Source: Spongospora subterranea f. sp. subterranea | Lineage: Eukaryota; Endomyxa: Phytomyxea; Phytomyxea; Plasmodiophorida | Direction of reading: 5' to 3' | Length of the DNA: 64,000 nt | NCBI GenBank assembly: GCA_049724395.1 | Contig: JAUGWO010000083.1 | Coordinates: 27,710-91,709, forward strand | Part shown: positions 36,404-47,900 of the stretch, in pieces | How the letters are laid out: every line of letters starts with the position of its first letter | Numbering within the stretch: position 1 is the first letter of the stretch | Notes under the pieces: model-generated | What the model was told of the DNA's origin: nothing | Seen by the model: the letters and a program-made list of their open reading frames with translations, nothing else | Database searches by the model: none | Made by a program: the position numbers and the translations under genes

Positions 36404-37553
36404 GTGATCATGGGATTATCATGCTTTAAGGCGTTGCCTGATAGTACAGATATACGACGACTAGCCGACAACCATCATACAGACAAGAATCGTGTTCAAT
36501 CATTACCCGCTTCCGAACCATTGGACAAAAGCGTGGCGCAGCCGGCTGCAACCGAGGCAAATCCTGCATGCTGTCAGCTGCCGCAACAACATGACGCCGT
36601 TTTGAATGAGGATTGCAAGCAAGGCCACGAGTTAGATGGTGATAGAGTATTGGATCATGTGGAGAACGTGGAGAAAATACCTGCTGAAGCTGTAGTAGTC
36701 ACTGAGGAGGTTGAAGTTGAACAGGCCATCGTCCCTGCTATAGCGATTTTGAAGGATGACGTTCGCGCCAGCGATAAAATGCCGCGCGATTGTGGACCCA
36801 TTCCAAGTATGGACGATGTTATTGTTGAAGCTGCTGTAGTCAATCTCGAAATTGAGGGCAAACATGACTTATCTCCTGATTCAGCACCAACAATCGGTCT
36901 TGACTCCAGTGATAAGTTACCCCAAGACGGAAACCTTGTTCCTGATGTCAGTTGCCAACCAAGTGTTGAGCTATCATGTGATTCGGTATTGAATCATTCG
37001 ACGAACGTGGACAATATCGTTGTGGAAACGTCAGTAGTCAATGGTGAAGTCGAAGTCGAAGAAGGTTCCAGTTCTGTCGTTTCCGACGAGGAGATTCTAG
37101 ACGAGGAGCGCCAACAGGCTCATGACGACTACATGATGAAAGTGGAGGAGACAACCGTGAAAGTGGAATTAAGACAATGACAACAAAGCAGTTGTTGAAG
37201 GTCTCACATCCCAACAAATTATAACTGAAGCATTTTTATCAAATGGTGAAAACTGTCATAATCGCAAAAACGACGAAAAGAACCCAGTCAAATTAATGGA
37301 TGGATTAGATCTTCTCAATTATCCCAGTGCAGAAGAAGGCAGTCCGCGACATCTTCCTGAAAAGCGTGCCGGTGAGATTGATTCCTCAACACTTCTCGAA
37401 GATGATGCGGCTTCAGAAGGAAATGACGATCCCAACTCACAGTCCATGAACAACAAAAAGGACATGAGAAAACTTTCAAGAAAACATCTGAAATCGAAAC
37501 GAAAACGCGCTCAACTGAGAAGATTAAAGAGCCCAGTCTCACAAAGTCTTTAA
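36404..37553 (+). CDS. acidic repeat protein with basic C-terminal tail, one frame break
   Basis: An acidic, probably disordered protein. After a short N-terminal segment, three diverged repeats follow: VLDHVENVEKIPAEAVVV, then SMDDVIVEAAVVNLEIEG, then VLNHSTNVDNIVVETSVVNG, each ending in a glutamate/valine stretch. The frame stops at 37178, but a neighbouring frame continues from DNDNKAVVEGLTSQQ (about 37173) to 37553 with KHLKSKRKRAQLRRLKS. A one-base indel near 37,170 or an unrecognised splice explains this. No domain is recognised. N-terminal MGLSCFK could be lipid-modified if the second methionine is used, which is speculation. Confidence 0.5.
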
Positions 37554-37571
37554 TACAAACCTGTCAAAATG

Positions 37572-39093
37572 TCATGTTGATTTGTGTATTCCAAAATCAT
37601 GCCACCAAAAAAAGAGAGTGCTCATTTGATAAAGCCGATAACGCATTTGACCGGGCGCAGACGAAGACTTGTGTGAGCGTGCTATAGAGTTGACGCCTGA
37701 ACGCCGCCCGCTTTGCCAGATCGCCATCACTGCCGTGCCGATTGTGTCTGCTTCAAACAAAAGAGTCGTCCATTCCTCATAGCTCTGCATTGAGAATGAC
37801 GCAACTGCACCTTCAATCTGATGGATATCAGGGAAAAGACTTCCAACATCTTCGCTATATACACAGAGAGACAGTCTATCCCGCAACAAGAGCAAAGGCG
37901 CGTTCACGATTGAAGAGCCTAGAGTCTGCTGCATGAACTTGTCATTTTGCCCATCATCATCATTAAGCGAACGGCGTCGCATTGTTCCATTAGCAGTGGC
38001 CCTCGTCGCCCGTCGATGACCAACAAAATATAGCAGGCTATCCCGTTGTTTTTGCAGTCTTTGAAGTGTGTTTAACAACAGTTCCACTAGCTGATTCGAA
38101 GTGATATTTCTGTAAGACTTGTCGATAGATTTTCCAAAATTGAAAACGTCCAAAAAGGCTTGCCTGCCTTCAACAAGCATAACCAATACACTGCTTAGCA
38201 TTGAGCCTGGTGTGGTCTCATTCGTATAGGTGCTGGTCATCAATGTGCCGAACTTTTTCCAGAACCCAGTAATCTGGGATAAAATGATGGCTGTGCTCAT
38301 CAGCCTCGCAGTAAAACTACTCCTCCTTCTAAAAAAGCTGCGGTTTTTACGAACGGCCAAGGCTAGAATCCTTTCCAAGGAGCTTGACGAGTCGTCATAT
38401 ATTCTGTTGATGATTATTAGGCTCAAAAAGGTCACAGTTTGCAATAACTAACTGTTTGAGCTCTAGAAATGACTGAGACGCATGGCGATTACTGTTCGGT
38501 TTGGACGGGCTGGCAGTCCGCTGATTGTATGAGACAGAGGAAACAGCCGGTGATTCCAGATACCAGCTATCTTGAACTCTCGAAGCAGCGCGTGTCGCTG
38601 GCGCCTCAATAATTCCATTGCTTGACTGGCGACGAGATAGCCTCGTGTGAACAGACGGTCTGCCCATCATCCAATGGCCAGGAGAAGCCCCCACAGCATC
38701 CGGCGACATAAGTACATTTTCAAGTTTTGAGGCGATATCGCGAACTTTGGCTCCAGAATGACATTGATCTTCAAGATTGTGCGAGTCAAGGTCTTCGGTA
38801 GATAAAGGCGCCAAAACGGGCCTGGAATTGTCGACAACTGCCATGCGGACTGACTGATAAGTGTGACGTGTACTTTTTCGGGACGACGATGACTTCAACC
38901 TAGGTAGCTGGAAGGAAGTTGGCGAAGTTGGGCCGGAGTGTTTGGTTTGCGAATGCGCGTGTCCGGCGTGATGATGATTGGCGGGCCCGGATCCCGTCCT
39001 GACAACCAACACGGTGCGATGATGATGCGAAGTGGGCCTGAGTATCGTAATGGGAGTAACAGAGTCGTGTATTGATAATGATAAAGAGGCCAC
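37572..39093 (-). CDS. unrecognised protein, disordered N-terminus and helical C-terminus, two exons
   Basis: Two large minus-strand frames (39093-38395 and 38444-37572) join in phase by a 49-nt GT-AG intron at about 38451-38403. The first half is Ser/His/Arg-rich and probably disordered (RPTSHHHRTVLVV, LKSSSSRKSTRHTYQ). The second half is helical: SSLERILALAVRKN, FWKKFGTLM, QLVELLLNTLQRLQKQRDSL and QSYEEWTTLLFEADTIG. I do not recognise the family. The true start is uncertain: no ATG opens the first frame, and an upstream exon near 39119 is possible. Confidence 0.55.
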
Positions 39094-39119
39094 ACTGTCA
39101 CCCTTACATCACAGCCCAT

Positions 39120-39599
39120 AGATGATCACTGCCACCACCACCAGGTATCGCAGCTGTCTGTGACCGTTGGGAGCCAATTCAGGGGCCAGCCACATAGCAC
39201 GCCAAATGACAACAACACCTCAACTACATCTACAGATATTATCCACTTGATAAACCCAAATTGTCCAGTTTGCTTCATTTTACAGTTTCAAAATCAAATT
39301 GTAGGGGCCAAATGGCTGAAAAGTGATTACCAAATAATGTATAGATAATCGAAAGGATTACGGTATAAACGTAAAAGAAAGAAGCACCTCCGAAGGCGCT
39401 TCTTGATTTGGGCTTTTTTGAATCAGTGATCATAGCGCTCATGAGTTTTTCGTTCCACGACGAAGTACTCAATGGTCCGATAGTGCCACTAAGTTGTTAA
39501 AGATCAAAACATCTTAACTTGAATAAATGATGAACCGTAAAATATAATTTTGATGATGTTTTAGTGAGTAGTTTTGAAGCGGGTAAAATAACTGCCAAA
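39120..39599. other. intergenic, nothing recognised
   Basis: Short frames only between the helical unknown protein and RPN3. Confidence 0.5.
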
Positions 39600-41422
39600 T
39601 TAATCATGATCTCCCATAAGATCATCTAAATCCTCGTCTTTAAGCTCTTCTTCAAGAACTTCTAAAATTTGATCATGCTCGGCAGCACGTTCATCTCCTT
39701 CATCATCTTTGTCGGTCGGTGCATCAGGATACCGCATGGACATAACTGCTGAATTATACATGGCAAGACAAAAGTCAATACGGCGATTAAACTGAGATTG
39801 AGGCTCGGTCGTTGAATAAACATCTACATTTTCAGTAGAATATAAGAATCCTTTTTGACGGTCAATGAGAGCGTCAATGACCCCTACATTAGCATTAGCA
39901 ATTTGAAAAACATTAGACACTTCTCAGTACCGTCGTTAATCGCCTTGGCAATAATATACTCGGCATCTTCCACTGAATTTAGCTTGAGTTTTGACGCAAT
40001 ATCTGATATGGATATGCGGGAATACGACAATGAAATTTTACGAAGCCCAATTTTGATGACGTTGAAACGGAGTCGTGTAATGAGGTTTAGAACACCTATT
40101 GGAAAAATTGTCATTTTGAGGTAAGCACAGGGAGGTGAGATTACCGTCTTTTTCGAAAACTGAGGCGTATGTTGACTGAACCGTGGAAAACGCAGCTAAA
40201 TCACCGACACGAACAGCCTGAAAAATGACATCATCACAGGGTATTTGGTTACTCATTTTCAAATAACCTGAGTCAGCAGAAAATAGATCTTCAAGGAACG
40301 CTTCAACGTGGGTTCAAAGAATAACGATCGCTCAGGTATATCCCCCATCAACAATTGAACGACAATCAACAGTTTCGTGGCAGCTTGGCGAAACCCAACC
40401 TTGGAAATATTGTTAGAACATCAAACAACAACAGAATTCGATTTTTACAGCGGCTTTTGTTGGAGCTTTGCGAAGAGCAGCAGAAAGGTTATTACATGCA
40501 TCGGTATAATGGAGCTGGACAGAATTGATTTTCCCAATGTAATATAGATAACGGGCTGTTTGATAATTGGATCGACTTTCTGGGAAAGTGCAATTGAGCC
40601 GAAATTTATCGGCTTGAGTATACAAATTGGATAATAAAAAATTTCTGATAATAAGATTACAAAGGACAGCTTGCCCAGGCTCGTCGTGCCTAAGACACGC
40701 GCTGCGATGCGCACCGATAAGGTCATCCCGCACCTAACACGATGATTAATTCAGATTGAAGCAAATGCACCAATATTACCTCATGTAGTTTACCGCTACG
40801 CTCAAGACATAAAGCCCAGAACTGATATGATTTGGCAGCGATACGGTCTAGTGTGCGTCGATTCAAAGTCCTTACTCGTGCAATGAGATCGTTTGAGAGT
40901 TCTACCGCTTTCGCGATAGAGGAATGGTCAAAAACAAACATCGCTATAAGAAGATGTATGAACACTTCGACTTCGGGGACTGGTACATTAGATCGAGAGA
41001 CCGGAGTGGGAAGATTTTCAACCGCCTCGTCGTCAGAGTCTGTCATTTCGCCGATATCGATTGCCGAGAGGAGTTTTGCATGTAAATTGGTATCGGCAGC
41101 TAGAAACTCATTGATCACAGCTTTGAGGATCGAAGTTGATACACCCTTGCGGAATCGAGAGTTATGCTTAGCAGCGCTGGCCAAAATACGATCATCACGG
41201 CGAGGTACAGCTTTCTCAAGAGCACGAATGGAATCGCGAATTTCTAATGCAGAGGTCAGTGTGGAATATGCAATGCATTTAATGGAACATACCAAGGAGT
41301 ATTGCGACCTTAGCCGGCACAGGTGGAGGGGATGGCTTCTTGGTTTCCGAATCGCTGTGTTTCGGAGATACCACCTTGTCAGATTTGATATTTTCTTTGT
41401 TGTTTGCCCTTTCGGCTCCCAT
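39600..41422 (-). CDS. PSMD3: 26S proteasome non-ATPase regulatory subunit 3 (RPN3/PSMD3)
   Basis: RPN3 is a PCI-domain subunit of the proteasome lid. The first exon starts at ATG 41422 ([13 protein letters not shown]) and leads through a Pro-rich linker. The next exon has [18 protein letters not shown] and an acidic loop, then [20 protein letters not shown]. Later exons contain [37 protein letters not shown] and [10 protein letters not shown]. The PCI end reads [42 protein letters not shown] and [10 protein letters not shown]. The C-terminus is short and acidic ([11 protein letters not shown]). About six short introns are needed, and all recognisable family blocks are present in order. Confidence 0.95.
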
Positions 41423-41765
41423 TATCCCGATAACAGCAAAAGGTGTAGAGAGGAAGCGATATTAGATAAATGGGTTTAGCCCTATCGTGGACAAACGTGT
41501 ACATATATACACGTTAGAGTGAATCGGGGGCAACCCACACCACTTACTCTAAAAGCCCGCACACCACTGTCTAGGCAAAATCTGTAAATTACAGCATTTA
41601 CAGGGAATTGCGCCGGCATTTGTTGGCAAAAACTCTAAAATATTGAATTATCGTCTGGGTAATACAAACTTTCTCTACACACATTGCCTTTTAATGGACG
41701 ACGATGATAATGTTTGGCTATGAAAAAAAGGTCGCCATTACTTCTTTGCTGACATCCCAACAACA
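41423..41765. other. intergenic, nothing recognised
   Basis: Presumably the RPN3 promoter side; no specific element seen. Confidence 0.5.
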
Positions 41766-42053
41766 TCATGGTTTATCAACTGCGATAACTGCAGGAACAT
41801 GCAATGTCTTAGTTTGCACAAACAACCACAAGTCAGCACATTTTGAATTGTATTCGAGCTCATTTATCGTCGCTGTGATATCAATCGTTCCAGCTTTGCC
41901 AATTTGATTTCTGCACACGAGTAATGGTTGTACAGTACCGTTTGACGGTATCGCGATTAATTTATTAGTCAGCTGGGGATTCATCTTCACGCCACAGAAT
42001 TTAATCACTTGCCCTGTTGCATTGAACGTCCCTTGATCCTCAGCTGAATTCAT
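41766..42053 (-). CDS. small hypothetical protein, 95 residues
   Basis: A single frame from ATG 42053 (MNSAEDQGTFNATGQ) to a stop at 41766 has alternating hydrophobic strands: VIKFCGVKM, LIAIPSNGTVQPLLVC, IDITATINEL and CADLWLFVQ. That suggests a small beta-rich protein. No family is recognised. It lies between RPN3 and a 335-residue unknown on the same strand, and an upstream exon is possible. Confidence 0.45.
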   Translation of the reverse strand: MNSAEDQGTFNATGQVIKFCGVKMNPQLTNKLIAIPSNGTVQPLLVCRNQIGKAGTIDITATINELEYNSKCADLWLFVQTKTLHVPAVIAVDKP

Positions 42054-42099
42054 CGTATGCCGTTTGTTACTGTACCGAGACACAACTCGCTTTCAATGC

Positions 42100-43107
42100 T
42101 TAATCATTCTGTGTACTCGATTGCCTCATCAACGCCTGTTGAACCTTTAGCTGTGCTGTCCTTCGAGCGATATCGACTTGATCAGGTGCATAATCAGGGC
42201 GCATTAATTGGCTGGGCATTGCTGATTTATGAAGTTTAGGGAAAAGATCAGGAACTAATACCAATGACGTCGGTGGCGATTTCATATTGCCGCTCAGTTC
42301 TGGTATGATTGGACACAGCAATTGCTTCTCCCACACTCGAACCTGATCATCCCTGATCGTGTCTAGAGATATTGGTTGCTCGTCTAGCTCCTCATTCAAT
42401 ACCGTTTTCTCATTGATGTTCTTCCGTCTCCATGACAATAATCTTCTCAATAGGCGTTTCTCTAGAATCTCCTCCATCTTATCAAATTCAACTTGCTCAT
42501 CGCCCGTACTTCTAACCCGATTGCCGGAAATGTTGCTCTCCTTGTCGTTATGATTAAAAGAAGATAAAAAATCGCTCCTTTCTTTCTTCCGTTTGATCTT
42601 ATTTCCTGCATTTATAGGATCTGGTGAAGAATGATATGGATGCCTATCTTGAGTCTGTGTTCTACCCTTTCCGGCCTCGGAATGCTTATTTGCACATCGA
42701 TTTTTCTTCAGGCTGTCACTCGGCGTTTTATCGCTTCTCACGGTGATCGATGATTGCAGCGATAAGTTGCTAAATTGAGAATGGTGCAACCGGTTACTCT
42801 GAGGAAGTATTATCCTGTCACCAACCAAAGGTGGCTCGCTGAAATTGTTTTCAACAGATCCCTCTGCAGTTCTCTGGAGTTGGTCTTTATAGCTGAGGAC
42901 GGATTGTGCATCCAGCGGTTTACTGTTTTGGTTTAACTTGGCCCCATATTGGCTCTTTGATGATCGCTCTTTTGAGATGTTTAAAAGATCATGATCGAAT
43001 ATGTTATTGGGATGGTGTGGTTCCGTCCCTTGTTCTTGATAACCGGCTCGCTCTTTAGCTTTCGTAATAAACTCACAGTACTGCTCATTCCAGTTTATAT
43101 CGCTCAT
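42100..43107 (-). CDS. hypothetical disordered protein, 335 residues
   Basis: An intron-free frame starting MSDINWNEQYCEF is rich in Ser, Asn, Lys and Gln through residues about 25-195. A basic coiled region follows (KMEEILEKRLLRRLLSWRRK, about 210-230) and the C-terminus has PDYAPDQVDIARRTAQLKVQ. No recognised domain. The coiled region and disorder fit a scaffold or cytoskeletal linker, which is inference only. Confidence 0.65.
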   Translation of the reverse strand: MSDINWNEQYCEFITKAKERAGYQEQGTEPHHPNNIFDHDLLNISKERSSKSQYGAKLNQNSKPLDAQSVLSYKDQLQRTAEGSVENNFSEPPLVGDRIILPQSNRLHHSQFSNLSLQSSITVRSDKTPSDSLKKNRCANKHSEAGKGRTQTQDRHPYHSSPDPINAGNKIKRKKERSDFLSSFNHNDKESNISGNRVRSTGDEQVEFDKMEEILEKRLLRRLLSWRRKNINEKTVLNEELDEQPISLDTIRDDQVRVWEKQLLCPIIPELSGNMKSPPTSLVLVPDLFPKLHKSAMPSQLMRPDYAPDQVDIARRTAQLKVQQALMRQSSTQND

Positions 43108-43276
43108 GTTGATGTATCAACGCACACTGTGGATAATGCGATATTTCGATCGAGGAAGTACAAACCTATTGCTTTGGGGCGTTCGGAAGTGTAAAAGCTT
43201 TTTGTGCAGATGATCAAGTCAATTTTTAAGATCATTTTTGTAATTGATAAATAAAAATTAGACCATCAGGCACGGT

Positions 43277-44309
43277 TTAGCCAGCTATTGTATTAGGACA
43301 GGTTAGTGAGTAACCTGCTCCTAAATCGATGTTGGTGACATCCACCGAATTGTCCTCGCTGATGGTATAACGAATAACGAGACGATCCAGATGAACGGTG
43401 AAAGTACGCGTGGAGACGGCGAGCCGACGCTGATTCAATGATCGTATATCTCTCTGCAGTACTTGCTGAATAAGCAGTTGGACCTGGAGAAGATCGTTAT
43501 AGAAGTAGAGATGTGGCAGGAGGTCTGACAAGGAGGCGATGACTGAAGGAGACAGCCGAACAGGGGCCTGGTCAGAAGAGAGATCAACGATCCAATCAGG
43601 AGATGATGCCCCATCAATCGAGTCATATCTGGGACAGTACGGCTTGATATCAAGAACAGGAGTCCCGTCAATCAGGTCTAAACCGCTTACGACGATCAAT
43701 CCACGCGAGGCGTCGACTGACTCAATTCGTGCAACACTTAACGATATTGGATTAGGGCGGTGAGGCGACCTGGGTACAGAACACACCCACCTTAACGCCG
43801 TCAAGCCTTGGCGGCCTGATCTTGGCCTTAAACTGATTAGGTCTAGATTTATGGATATTGGTATTGTCATGGAATAAGCCGATAACCCAGATATGGGAGA
43901 ACTGATCCATCCCATCTAAACTGGACTCAGATTGGATATACGGCTCGAGGCGAATCTCAGCGCGAGAAACGTTGGCAAGCTGTGATTGGCGAGGAGTCCC
44001 TCTCCTATCTCGGAACACACTACGAACGACCCCGATAGGATCCATTGATGGCAGATTACAAGGGACGCTAGACAGACACTTCTCTCTTAGAAGGCGTTCG
44101 GCCCGAGTCCTTCCAACACGATCGTCATGACGATTGCTGCGCTCCTGCTGTAGAAGACGGGTGGTTTCATCGAGGGAGTCAATAAGTCGGCAATTGTGGG
44201 CATCTAAAACTTCTGTTAATTTGATTATTGCAGCGGTACTGAAACACTCACTAATTCGGGAAATAAACCGAGTCACAAAGTATATGGCGGCAGAGGCGAC
44301 CCCTCCCAT
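43277..44309 (-). CDS. TRMO: TrmO-type tRNA (adenine-37-N6) methyltransferase, frame-broken
   Basis: TRMO N6-methylates the t6A37 base of tRNA(Thr)-type anticodon loops using S-adenosylmethionine. From ATG 44309 the protein has a hydrophobic N-terminus (MGGVASAAIYFVTRFI), a coiled segment (ETTRLLQQERSNR), then DPIGVVRSVFRDRRGTPRQ, FSHIWVIGLFHDNT and PPRLDGVKVGVF. The conserved continuation RSPHRPNPISL, LDLIDGTPVLDIKPY is in the next frame. The break is near 43,770 in a run of three C's, with the family's residues otherwise contiguous, so one extra base explains it. No intron fits without losing conserved residues. The C-terminal half (DLLQVQLLIQQVLQRDIRS) is also present, so the gene is probably functional with a sequence error. 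Confidence 0.88.
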
Positions 44310-44948
44310 AAAACTGCACCATAAAAGTAGTTCGAGAATCGATAGGCATTTAATAGTAATGATATCAGCCGATATGAGCAATCGATGAAAGAGTTCAGTG
44401 GCGATTGCGATATACGCCAGATCGATAGTGGAATATGGGTAGTGTCAGACAGACGGCTCCGTACGGACTGAACTCTATTCCACGGACTCGCCTTAACGGC
44501 GGATCATGGCACCCGTTTACTGATATTTACAGGCTGTCACACTATATTGCACATGACCCACTAAATTTGCCCATTTTTTCCTATAATGGTCTGTGTCCAA
44601 CACATAATAAAATCATTTGTTGAAAACACAAATCAATTGATGATTTTGCCTTCAAACCAGATGAAATAATGCGACAGGAATTTTCTCATCATAAACTGGA
44701 ATCTCCGTCAGGTTATATAAAGCGCTTCGTGTATTTTTCTGACTTTTGGCGAACGTGAGTTGCTCTGTTGCGGGAGTTGAGTGATGGATTGCAGGGTTAG
44801 ACAACCGGGTCGGTGCGGGTACGTACGGTACACAAGCACACCCTTCATACAGTATCTGCACCGCACTGGGCACGGCCTCGCATTGTTCACGGTAATTCCG
44901 ACTTGCCGTTATACATACCAACATCCAAACTGGAATCCGGCTTACTCC
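44310..44948. other. divergent intergenic region between TRMO and XPO7
   Basis: The two genes point away from each other, so this segment of about 640 bases should hold both promoters. I see no conserved motif that I can name. Confidence 0.5.
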
Positions 44949-47900
44949 ATGTCGATCGCTGAATCTGGTCTATCTTCACCAGGAAGATCAGATACTAGAT
45001 CTTCATCACAGGATCTGTCTCATTTGAAGCAATTAGAGGATCTTGCTGATGCCTTCTATAACAGTGTCGATCCAAGTGAGTACTTAGCGAGCACCGTCAT
45101 TTCTTTCGCATATGTTAAATATCGTTCGATGTTTCACTAATTTTAAATTATGCAGACTCTCGACGACAAGCTCAAATTGCTTTACAACCGTTTTCTTCGT
45201 CCAGCGAATGCATTGCGCAATGTCAACTATTGCTTGATCATTCACAGAAACCAAATGCCTTATTATTGGCTGCATCGAGTCTTTTTCGCCTGATAACGCA
45301 ATTCTGGAATATGTTCACCGTTGATCAAACTCTTGATATGCGAAATTACCTTTTGAATTACCTAGCTACTAATTGCGAACGTTTGCCTGATTTTGTCCAA
45401 GCAGCTATGATTCAGGTATGGTGTTTAGACTTCATAATTCTCCATATGAAAAATTCGCCGTCGTAGGTAATATGCAGAATGGCGAAGCTTGGGTGGATGT
45501 CGTTTCAGCATCAGGAAATTTGCAACGAAATCTCGAAGTTTTTGGAGCATTCATTATCACATTGCATATTAGGACTGAGGATACTTACTGAGCTTGTCGA
45601 CGAAATGAACCATGCGATTCCAGGTAAGAGTGATGGTTGCACGGCAAGCTTTAGCTCAGTTTGTGCTCGACGTGAACTTAGGTGAGACAATCTCCTCTCA
45701 TCGTAAAGTTGCAGTTTCATTCCGCGATAAAGCTCTTTTACAAGTGTTCCAGATCGCTTTGACCTCACTCAAATCTATTCTTTTAAGCCCTGAGGAAGCA
45801 TCATCATTTGCGGTCCGAGAGAAATGTCGCATGCAATCTCTAGTGTTGACCCTCAACTGTCTCTCGTTCGATTATATTGGGACCTGCTCAGATGAATCTA
45901 CTGAGGCATGAAGCTAATCGCTTGTCTGTTGACATCGGTAATCATATGTGATATTTCATAGGAATTTGGTTCGCTTCAAGTCCCATCATCGTGGAGAAGC
46001 ATTGTTGAAGAACCGGCAACGCTGTTTTTATTTTTCGACATTTTTCTTAAAAGTAAAGGCCCACACGTTAGTAAGGTATTATCTGAATATGTATGCCTCA
46101 TTAATCGCGATCATGATAATAAGCTATAGTGCATGGAAATCATGGTTCAGTTTGCGTCTGTTCGCCGTTCGTTGTTCTCTTCTGAGGAATTAAGAAAAAA
46201 GTATCGATCCGATTATTGTTGCAATTTTTTCATTAGGTCAACTAACAACTAACTCAGATATCTACTTTGCCTACTCCAGTCCACATCGGATATTATAGAT
46301 AATCACTCGCACCTATTGGCTGATAAAGAGACATATATCCATTTTTGTCGCCTACTTGTTGCAATGAAGGCCAATTACCAATTACAAGATTTGGCCAATG
46401 TATGCTAGAAACAGTGTTATATACATACTGGATAGTCCAGTCCATCTGATTTCCTGTAATTACAGCTTGACGCATATGGGCCTTGGATTAGATCTGTTGC
46501 CACATTCACCGTGACCAGCTTCGCTAATTGGGAATGGGTTGGGTCGGCTACCCATTACTTAGTGACATTATGGGCCCGATTAACTTTATCTCTACCCTAT
46601 ATGAGAGGGGATCTTAACACCTATTTGGACACGCTTGTTCCTCAGGTTTGCCCATCCGCTGCATGCTCCTGCTTCCAACCTAAAACTCGTGTTGCACTTT
46701 TTTTTCAGGTCACACAAGCGTTTATTGATACAAGAATGAAAGCTGCGACAAAAGCAGTTAATGATGAAGATGAGGAATCGTTTTTCGAGGTTGCACAGTT
46801 TGTTTAACCTTCCGTTGATATCTTACAAGTGTCTGTTAGGAATCAGCGGTTGCTGAGAATCTTCATTATGTTCCTACTCTTTGCCGGTAGACGTTGATTC
46901 TAATTACTTTCATCAGTATTAATCGGTTTTCCTCCCTGTAGGCATATATATGCATCAACGTTTTCCTTTCTGTGCTCTCGTCTGGATCCGCTTTTGCAAT
47001 CGTATAGGGACGCCATAGACATATTGAGAATTGACAGAACCCCATCCGCCGCCTTCTGGCAAAACTTGAACCTTACTGAAGGTTGCTGCTGATGATACTC
47101 TTCGGTTGCATTACTTACTTGGCTGTTTCAGCTCCGCTTTCGTGGCTAATCTATGTTGTTGGCGCTGTTATTTCGGGCCATGTGACGTCGTCACCGTCTC
47201 GCGAGGATCAGATTGCCATTGACGGCCAGCTTAGCGCCAGAGTGTTTGTTTTGATGGAGCATGTCACATTTAGTGTCACCTCTGCCCACAAGGCCAATGT
47301 TCGTTATCGTCCATATATTGATCAAGCTCTGCTCTACTTCATGCAGCAATTCCGCAAGTATGCCGTGAATTTGTCCCGTTATTTTCATAATTTGATGGTT
47401 TATCAAATTTCATAGAGCTCATATTGGACAAGAAAGTGTTACTCGCGGCATTCGAATTCTTGATTCAGGCCCTGGCCCAGTTGAACCGCAAATTTATTCG
47501 ATTATGTCAGAATCAATCGGCTCTCCAACAGACCAATTATCCATCCTTGGTGCTATTTTACAGGTTGGTCAAGTTGTCTATTTTCATTCGTTGCGCCGTG
47601 GCACTGTTGCTCTAACAGTTGTCTCAGAAAATAGTTTCGCTTCTAAGGCTTTGGGCTGGAGACACTGCAATGTGTAGTCAAACTCTTACGCTTTTACACG
47701 ATCTTTCTTCAGGGTATTTGTGGTAATTGCCTGCGTTCCGAAAAATAAAACCTTCCATGTAGGTATTCAACAGCAAAGCTCTTGCTGCAATGTGATGCCT
47801 CAAAATCTATTTTGACCAATCATGGTAATCCAGACGCGTTCCCTTTTTTGGAGTACCCTGCCAATTCCAAGCTTCGTACCAAATTTTATATCACTTGGGT

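Noticed and set aside
40832-41479. 215-residue plus-strand ORF opposite RPN3
   Set aside because: It is antisense to conserved RPN3 exons and has no domain of its own.
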